A stretch of 5,374 nucleotides of DNA from Stenotrophomonas sp. (GTDB lineage Bacteria > Pseudomonadota > Gammaproteobacteria > Xanthomonadales > Xanthomonadaceae). A model generated the notes under the pieces. That model made no database searches, was not told the origin of the DNA, and worked only from the letters and a program-made list of their open reading frames with translations. Where the stretch lies: NCBI GenBank assembly GCA_003510825.1, contig DOKO01000379.1, forward strand, positions 1 to 5,374, read 5' to 3'. Position 1 is the stretch's first letter, and each line of letters starts with the position of its first letter. A program made the position numbers and the translations under genes. Positions 1 to 3,517 of the stretch are shown piece after piece.

Positions 1-415
1 CCTGCAATCCAAGAAAGAAGCTGTCATCACCATCGATTCGGAAGACACCATCGGTGCCGCCGCCCACAAGATGAGCGCGAATAAAATCGCTGCCCTGGTG
101 GTGATCAAGGACGGGGTGCCGGTCGGCATCATCTCCGAGAAGGACATCGTGCGCAGCCTGGCCGACGACGGCCCGCAGGCCGGCCGCCGGGTGATCTCCA
201 CCGTGCCGACCACCGGCCTGGAAGGCATTGCGCCGGAGGCCACTCTGAAGCAGGCCATGTCGCTGATGACGTACTCGCGTCGCCGCCACCTGATGGTCAC
301 CGATGGCAACACGCTGGTCGGCATCCTCAGCCTGGGCGATATCGTGAAGAACCTGCTGGGCGAGCTGGAGTTGGAAAAGGCCGTGCTGCAGGACATCTAC
401 ATGGCCGCCCACTGA
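1..415 (+). CDS. CBS domain-containing protein (tandem CBS pair), 5' end outside window
   Basis: The reading frame is open from the left edge (first full codon at base 2) to TGA at 413-415, giving 137 visible residues. They form two CBS domains, at about residues 6-57 and 66-125. Each carries the S/T-x-x-D motif that in CBS domains contacts the ribose of bound adenine nucleotides: S45-E-K-D48 after GII, and S110-L-G-D113 after GIL. The basic RRRH stretch at 93-96 precedes the core strand of the second domain. Stand-alone CBS pairs of this type are usually about 140-145 aa, so I infer that only some 5-10 N-terminal residues are missing. The internal ATG at 71 lies inside the first domain and is not the start. 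Such proteins usually sense AMP, ATP or related ligands; no effector domain is present, so the partner and exact role are unknown. A terminator hairpin follows the stop by 20 bp. Confidence 0.9.
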   Translation, partial: LQSKKEAVITIDSEDTIGAAAHKMSANKIAALVVIKDGVPVGIISEKDIVRSLADDGPQAGRRVISTVPTTGLEGIAPEATLKQAMSLMTYSRRRHLMVTDGNTLVGILSLGDIVKNLLGELELEKAVLQDIYMAAH

Positions 416-435
416 GGCGACCGTGCAGGACGGAC

Positions 436-463
436 GAAGCCGGGCATTGCCCGGCTTCTTCGT
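436..463 (+). terminator. Probable intrinsic terminator after the CBS gene
   Basis: GAAGCCGGGC (436-445) and GCCCGGCTTC (449-458) form a perfect 10-bp stem with a 3-nt ATT loop, followed by the moderately T-rich TTCGT. It lies 20 bp after the CBS stop codon, in a gap where the neighbouring gene converges from the other side. The T-run is weak, so termination efficiency is uncertain; the hairpin could work in both directions. Confidence 0.7.
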
Positions 464-522
464 TGATGGCGCCGGGCCATGCCCGACTCATTCGTTGGTA
501 GCGCCGGGCCATGCCCGGCGAG
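459..522 (+). repeat. Tandem pair of SMAG-type REP elements (32-bp period)
   Basis: Two 32-bp units lie head to tail at 459-490 and 491-522, matching at 26 of 32 positions; both begin TTCGTTG. The second is intact: GTAG at 498-501, stem arms CGCCGGGC (502-509) and GCCCGGCG (513-520), CAT loop. The first is decayed: its GTAG header has become ATGG (466-469), and the right arm reads GCCCGACT, so only about 5 bp of stem remain (473-477 with 481-485). GTAG plus a GC-rich hairpin is the signature of the SMAG repeats of Stenotrophomonas. The pair sits between the convergent CBS and VOC genes, and may help to end or stabilise transcripts from either side. Confidence 0.8.
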
Positions 523-537
523 CGCGCAGCGCAGCAA

Positions 538-966
538 TCAGAAGCTGACCTTCACCGAATCGGCGCTGTAGGTCGCCGGGCCGTGGTAGACCACTTCGAT
601 GTTGTTGCCATCGGGGTCGAGCACGAAGGCGCCGTAGTAGCCCGGGTGGTAGGGCCGCTCGCCCGGCGCGCCGTTGTCGGTGCCACCTGCCGCCAGTGCG
701 GCAGCATGGAAGGCATCGACCGTGGCTGCATCACGCGCCTGGAATGCCAGGTGATGGCGACCGGTCAGCTGGCCGGCGGCCGCCTCGCTGCTGGCGGTGG
801 AAATGAACAGTTCGTCGGCCCAGAAATAATCCGGGCCTTCGCCGGCGATGGGGATGCCGATGGCATCGAACACAGCCTGGTAGAAGCGGCGGCTGGCGGC
901 CAGGTCACGCACCACCAGCTGCAGATGGTCGATCAGGCGCCCGCGATGCAGTTCCATCGTTTCCAT
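538..966 (-). CDS. VOC family protein (glyoxalase/bleomycin resistance/dioxygenase-like)
   Basis: This 142-aa protein has the two paired beta-alpha-beta-beta-beta modules of the vicinal oxygen chelate fold: module 1 at about residues 10-57 (DHLQLVVRDLAAS...FY) and module 2 at about 70-128, ending in the family signature FVLDPDGNNIEVVYHG. Candidate metal ligands are H14 on the first strand, H71 or H72 on the fifth and E124 on the last. This resembles the two-His-one-Glu set of many VOC enzymes. The fourth ligand position used by glyoxalase I, at the end of module 1, falls near S56/T57, which argues against a second true GloA. The substrate cannot be read from the sequence. The ATG at 964-966 is supported by AAGAGG (972-977 on the plus strand, spacing 5). 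It lies 70 bp downstream of gloA on the same strand and may be co-transcribed, although a SMAG hairpin intervenes. Confidence 0.88.
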   Translation of the reverse strand: METMELHRGRLIDHLQLVVRDLAASRRFYQAVFDAIGIPIAGEGPDYFWADELFISTASSEAAAGQLTGRHHLAFQARDAATVDAFHAAALAAGGTDNGAPGERPYHPGYYGAFVLDPDGNNIEVVYHGPATYSADSVKVSF

Positions 967-971
967 GCGTA

Positions 972-977
972 CCTCTT
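972..977 (-). promoter_or_regulatory. Shine-Dalgarno site of the VOC gene
   Basis: On the minus strand AAGAGG, within GAAGAGGT, lies 5 nt before the ATG at 964-966. It favours this start over the second Met three codons downstream. Confidence 0.65.
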
Positions 978-995
978 CAGAAGGGGACCGCTCTG

Positions 996-1018
996 GTAGC
1001 GCCGGGCCATGCCCGGCG
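996..1018 (+). repeat. SMAG-type REP element between gloA and the VOC gene
   Basis: GTAG at 996-999 is followed by CGCCGGGC (1000-1007), a CAT loop and GCCCGGCG (1011-1018), a perfect 8-bp stem. The core is identical to the copies at 498-520 and 2849-2871, and shares their downstream GAGCGC. It fills much of the 70-bp gap between two co-directional minus-strand genes. In a joint transcript it would form a hairpin about 30 nt upstream of the VOC start codon, where it could alter RNA processing or the ratio of the two products (inference). Confidence 0.82.
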
Positions 1019-1036
1019 AGCGCCTGGCGCGGCCGG

Positions 1037-1555
1037 TCAGGCGTTGGCGATGATCTCGACCCAGTAACCGTCCGGGTCCTTGATGAAGGCGATGTTCTTC
1101 ATGCGGCCATCGGTCAGGCGCTTCTGGAACGGCACGCCGAGGTCGTCGAAGCGCTGGCAGGCCGACTCCAGTTCCGGCACCGACACGCAGATATGGCCGA
1201 AGCCGCGCGGGTCGCTGTTGCCGTCGTGGTAGACCGGGCCATCCTGGGTCTCGGTGCCGTGGTTGTGGGTCAGTTCCAGCACGCCCGGCAGGCCGGCCAT
1301 CCACACGCGGCGGGTGGCATCGTCTTCCGGCACGGCCATGCCGGCCGGCACGTAGGCCAGGAAGTACAGGCTGAACTGGGCTTCGGCGAAATCACGCTTG
1401 TCGATCAGCTGGTAGCCGAGCACGCGGGTGTAGAAGTCCAGCGAGGCGGTGATGTCCTTGACCCGCAGCATGGTGTGGTTGAACACGAAGCCGTGGGTTT
1501 CGGCCGGGGCCTGGGCAGCCACGCCGGGAATATCGCGCAGGGCGGGAAGGGTCAT
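1037..1555 (-). CDS. gloA: Lactoylglutathione lyase (glyoxalase I), long zinc-type form
   Basis: The enzyme isomerises the methylglyoxal-glutathione hemithioacetal to S-D-lactoylglutathione, the first step of the cytosolic glyoxalase pathway. The 172-aa sequence closely follows the eukaryotic/pseudomonad long form: NHTMLRVKD (26-34), SLDFYTRVLGY (38-48), FSLYFLAY (61-68), LELTHNHGTE (93-102), NSDPRGFGHICVSVP (113-127) and the C-terminal FIKDPDGYWVEI (157-168). By family alignment the metal ligands are H27, E94, H121 and E167; H27 stands where the human enzyme has Gln. The insertion before E94 and the length above 160 aa match the zinc-dependent class rather than the shorter, nickel-dependent E. 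coli type. The ATG at 1553-1555 has GAAGGA 9 nt upstream. gloA is first in a possible two-gene minus-strand unit with the VOC gene, and is divergent from the Cds1-like gene. Confidence 0.95.
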   Translation of the reverse strand: MTLPALRDIPGVAAQAPAETHGFVFNHTMLRVKDITASLDFYTRVLGYQLIDKRDFAEAQFSLYFLAYVPAGMAVPEDDATRRVWMAGLPGVLELTHNHGTETQDGPVYHDGNSDPRGFGHICVSVPELESACQRFDDLGVPFQKRLTDGRMKNIAFIKDPDGYWVEIIANA

Positions 1556-1599
1556 GGGGGAAGGTCCTTCAGACAGGGCCGTGATGGCCGGATGGCGTC

Positions 1600-1605
1600 A
1601 TTCTA
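1600..1605 (-). promoter_or_regulatory. Candidate -10 box for gloA
   Basis: On the minus strand this reads TAGAAT, 5 of 6 with the sigma-70 -10 consensus, about 45 bp before the gloA start. No good -35 hexamer is seen at 16-18 bp spacing. The box lies between GGCCGG (1586-1591) and CCGGCC (1606-1611), a 6-bp inverted repeat with a 14-bp gap that could be an operator or chance in GC-rich DNA. Confidence 0.35.
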
Positions 1606-1633
1606 CCGGCCGCCACCTGACGGCACTGCGACG

Positions 1634-1639
1634 TACAAT
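1634..1639 (+). promoter_or_regulatory. Candidate -10 box for the Cds1-like gene
   Basis: TACAAT matches 5 of 6 positions of the sigma-70 -10 consensus and stands out in a GC-rich gap. Transcription would start near 1646, leaving a leader of about 35 nt before the ATG at 1681. No convincing -35 hexamer is present at normal spacing (CTGACG at 1617-1622 is too close), so the call rests on one box. Confidence 0.35.
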
Positions 1640-1680
1640 GGACGGATCGCACCGTTCCGTCCTGACAACGATTGCCCGCC

Positions 1681-2793
1681 ATGTCGCAGCGTGAATGGGT
1701 GGCCGCCGCCATCCGCAAGATCGAAGCCGATTTCAACCGTTCCGCCGATACCCACCTGATCCCGCTGGCACTGCCCGGGTTCGAGGGCATCGACGTGTAC
1801 CTCAAGGATGAATCGAGCCATCCCACCGGCAGCCTCAAGCACCGCCTGGCGCGCTCGCTGTTCCTGTACGCGCTGGCCAATGGCTGGCTGCGCGAGGGGC
1901 GGCCGGTGATCGAGGCGTCCAGCGGCTCGACCGCAGTGTCCGAAGCCTACTTCGCGCGCCTGCTCGGCCTGCCATTCATCGCGGTGATGCCGGCCACGAC
2001 CTCGCCGGAAAAGATCGCCGCGATCGAATTCCACGGCGGCCGCTGCCACCTGGTTGAGCGCGCCTGCGACCTCAACTGCGATTCGGAACGGCTGGCCCGC
2101 GAGACCGGCGGCCATTTCATGGACCAGTTCACCTACGCCGAACGGGCCACCGACTGGCGCGCCAACAACAACATCGCCGAATCCATCTTCAAGCAGATGG
2201 CCGAGGAGCCCAGCCCGATCCCCGAGTGGATCGTGTGCAGCCCCGGCACCGGCGGCACCGCAGCCACCCTCGGCCGCTATGTCAGCTACCGCCGGCATGA
2301 CACCCGCATCCTCTGCGCGGACCCGGAAGTCTCGGTGTTCTTCGATGGCTACCAGGCCGCCGTGGCAGGCGAGCCGGACTGGCGCGAACTGACCTGCAGC
2401 GGCGGTTCGCGCGTGGAAGGCATCGGCCGGCCGCGGGTGGAATCGAGCTTCATCCCGACCAGCGTCGATGCGATGGTGAAGGTGCCCGATGCACTCAGCC
2501 TGGCGGCGATGCGCCACGTCAGCCGCCAGATCGGGCGTCGCGTCGGCGGCTCCACCGGCACCAACTTCATCGGCGTGCTGCAGGCCGCGCAGTGGATGCG
2601 CGAAGCCGGCCACCAGGGCAGCATCGTCAGCATCCTGTGCGATGCCGGCGAGCGCTATGCGCACAGTTATTACGACCCGGCGTGGTACGGCCGCCAGGGC
2701 ATCGACGTGGACGGCGCCGACGCGCAGCTGGCCGCGGCCGTGGCCGGACAGGGCCTGCCCGAACTGCCGTGGTGCAGCCTGGAAGCGTTGTAA
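1681..2793 (+). CDS. PLP-dependent cysteine synthase-fold enzyme, Cds1-like (putative L-cysteine desulfhydrase)
   Basis: This 370-aa protein belongs to the fold type II PLP family of CysK/CysM. K53 in PTGSLKHR is the expected Schiff-base lysine, SSGST (80-84) is the substrate loop, SPGTGGT (187-193) the phosphate-binding loop, and EGIGRPR (246-252) and GGSTGTN (289-295) complete the cofactor pocket. In O-acetylserine sulfhydrylases the substrate loop reads TSGNT; here the Asn is Ser. The overall pattern (KDESSHPTGSLKHRLARS, EASSGSTAVSEAYFA, NNNIAES) is much closer, from memory, to mycobacterial Cds1, which splits cysteine into H2S, pyruvate and ammonia. A cysteine synthase role is not excluded. 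I chose ATG 1681; TTG 1672, three codons upstream in frame, is possible, but neither has a clear ribosome-binding site. The gene is divergent from gloA, with a 125-bp shared upstream region. Confidence 0.88.
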   Translation: MSQREWVAAAIRKIEADFNRSADTHLIPLALPGFEGIDVYLKDESSHPTGSLKHRLARSLFLYALANGWLREGRPVIEASSGSTAVSEAYFARLLGLPFIAVMPATTSPEKIAAIEFHGGRCHLVERACDLNCDSERLARETGGHFMDQFTYAERATDWRANNNIAESIFKQMAEEPSPIPEWIVCSPGTGGTAATLGRYVSYRRHDTRILCADPEVSVFFDGYQAAVAGEPDWRELTCSGGSRVEGIGRPRVESSFIPTSVDAMVKVPDALSLAAMRHVSRQIGRRVGGSTGTNFIGVLQAAQWMREAGHQGSIVSILCDAGERYAHSYYDPAWYGRQGIDVDGADAQLAAAVAGQGLPELPWCSLEAL

Positions 2794-2809
2794 CGCGGCA
2801 GGGTATTTC

Positions 2810-2871
2810 CGCCGGGCATGGCCCGGCGCTACCGGGTACGCCGGTCAGGTAGCGCCGGGCCATGCCCGGCG
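2810..2871. repeat. Inverted SMAG dimer forming a perfect 24-bp palindrome
   Basis: Two SMAG copies face each other: a minus-oriented copy at 2810-2832 (CTAC header complement at 2829-2832) and a plus-oriented copy at 2849-2871 (GTAG at 2849-2852). Their bases 2810-2833 and 2848-2871 are exact reverse complements (24 bp) around a 14-nt spacer. Each half also folds alone as an 8-bp stem with a 3-nt loop. It lies 16 bp after the stop of the Cds1-like gene and 31 bp before the stop of the converging 134-aa gene. It is therefore placed to act as a bidirectional terminator or 3'-end stabiliser. A TTTTT run at 2889-2893 lies 17 nt beyond the stem, too far for a classical intrinsic terminator. Confidence 0.85.
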
Positions 2872-2902
2872 AGCGCAGCGGCAGCGGGTTTTTACGGGCC
2901 GC

Positions 2903-3307
2903 TCAGTACCCCGCATCCATGAACGCATCGAGCAGGGTGTCACGCAGGGCATCGGGCAGCGCCTCGATGTCCATCGCGCGGTCATCCAGGTGAAGGTGCG
3001 GATCCAGCACGCTGGCGCGGCCCTGGGCCAGCGCCTTCAGCCACAGCAGCACGCAGATCACGAACTCGCGCTCGTGTCCCGGCTGCAGGCGGCTGGCACC
3101 ACGTTCAATCACCTCGAACGGGTACCACTCCTGCGTCTCGCTGAGCCGGCCCCCCTGGCGTTGCAGGGCCTTCAGCTGGGCCAGGTGGCGCGGTGCATCG
3201 TCGCCCGCATCGCACAGCGCGGCGATCCAGGACAGCTCGTCCGTGGTGGCAGTCAACGCCAATGAACGGGCGGATGATGCGGTGGAGCTTGGAGCCAGAC
3301 CTTCCAT
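2903..3307 (-). CDS. Hypothetical protein, 134 aa, soluble
   Basis: I do not recognise this family. The start is well fixed: ATG at 3305-3307 is preceded by a strong GAGGAGG (3313-3319 on the plus strand, spacing 5). The same frame stays open far upstream, but that extension runs antisense through prlC and is rejected. The first 22 residues are Ser/Ala/Thr-rich with little charge. The rest looks largely helical: DELSWIAALCDAGDD (23-37), a basic HLAQLKALQRQGGR (41-54), the aromatic EWYPFEVIERGA (60-71), then PGHEREFVICVLLWLKALAQG (76-96) and an acidic tail ending DAFMDAGY. The hydrophobic 82-90 stretch is too short for a membrane span, and no signal peptide is evident. It converges on the Cds1-like gene, is divergent from prlC, and has SMAG elements on both sides. 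Confidence 0.78.
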   Translation of the reverse strand: MEGLAPSSTASSARSLALTATTDELSWIAALCDAGDDAPRHLAQLKALQRQGGRLSETQEWYPFEVIERGASRLQPGHEREFVICVLLWLKALAQGRASVLDPHLHLDDRAMDIEALPDALRDTLLDAFMDAGY

Positions 3308-3312
3308 GTGGG

Positions 3313-3319
3313 CCTCCTC
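3313..3319 (-). promoter_or_regulatory. Strong Shine-Dalgarno site deciding the start of the 134-aa protein
   Basis: GAGGAGG on the minus strand lies 5 nt before the ATG at 3305-3307. It is the best ribosome-binding site in the window and is the main reason for starting the gene here, rather than anywhere in the long open antisense frame upstream. Confidence 0.75.
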
Positions 3320-3409
3320 GTGACGTACCGCTGCGGTCTCCCCCGCCGTGCCAGCTTCGGCGCGGGCCCGTAAGGCCGACGTGAATGCCGGGGTTCCCGT
3401 GAAAGCGCC

Positions 3410-3432
3410 ATCCACGCGTGGCGTGGATCTAC
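3410..3432 (-). repeat. SMAG-type REP element, second sequence subfamily
   Basis: Read on the minus strand this is GTAG followed by ATCCACGC, a CAC loop and GCGTGGAT: a perfect 8-bp stem with a 3-nt loop. The architecture is the same as the other copies, but the stem sequence is unrelated to the CGCCGGGC type. GTAGATCCACGC-type hairpins are, from memory, another common SMAG form in Stenotrophomonas. It lies in the 210-bp divergent gap, about 86 bp upstream of the prlC start. Confidence 0.75.
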
Positions 3433-3517
3433 TGGCGATGCCCCTTGTCTGGCGGCCCGGCCAGCGCCATATGGACAGGGATGCCCGCCTGCCGGGCCCG
3501 TTTCCTGGAGATCTGCC
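3433..3517 (+). promoter_or_regulatory. prlC upstream region with ribosome-binding site and weak promoter candidate
   Basis: GGAG at 3507-3510 lies 7 nt before the GTG start and is a good ribosome-binding site. A possible promoter is TTGTCT (3445-3450) with CATATG (3468-3473) at 17-bp spacing, but the -10 matches at only 3 of 6 positions. A small GCCCG/CGGGC hairpin (3483-3487 with 3493-3497) precedes the ribosome-binding site. The rest of the 3308-3432 gap holds only the SMAG hairpin and nothing else I can name. Confidence 0.4.

Noticed and set aside
459..522. Short regularly spaced palindromes as a possible CRISPR array
   Set aside because: There are only two units, with no unique spacers of normal length; the units are GTAG-headed hairpins typical of SMAG repeats, and no cas genes are present.
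1672..1680. TTG at 1672 as the start of the Cds1-like gene
   Set aside because: It adds only three residues and has no ribosome-binding site. ATG at 1681 is the simpler choice, though it too lacks a clear site.
511..1759. Plus-strand open frames at 511-999 and 965-1759
   Set aside because: They run opposite the VOC gene and gloA, both of which have clear family motifs and ribosome-binding sites. Their translations show no domain and cross SMAG repeats and gene ends.
1603..2664. Minus-strand 353-codon open frame
   Set aside because: It is antisense to the Cds1-like gene and has no recognisable domain. It exists because stop codons are rare opposite GC-rich codons.
2872..2902. TTTTT run at 2889-2893 as the tail of a classical intrinsic terminator
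   Set aside because: It starts 17 nt beyond the SMAG stem, with no hairpin directly before it, so it does not fit the usual stem-plus-U-tract geometry.
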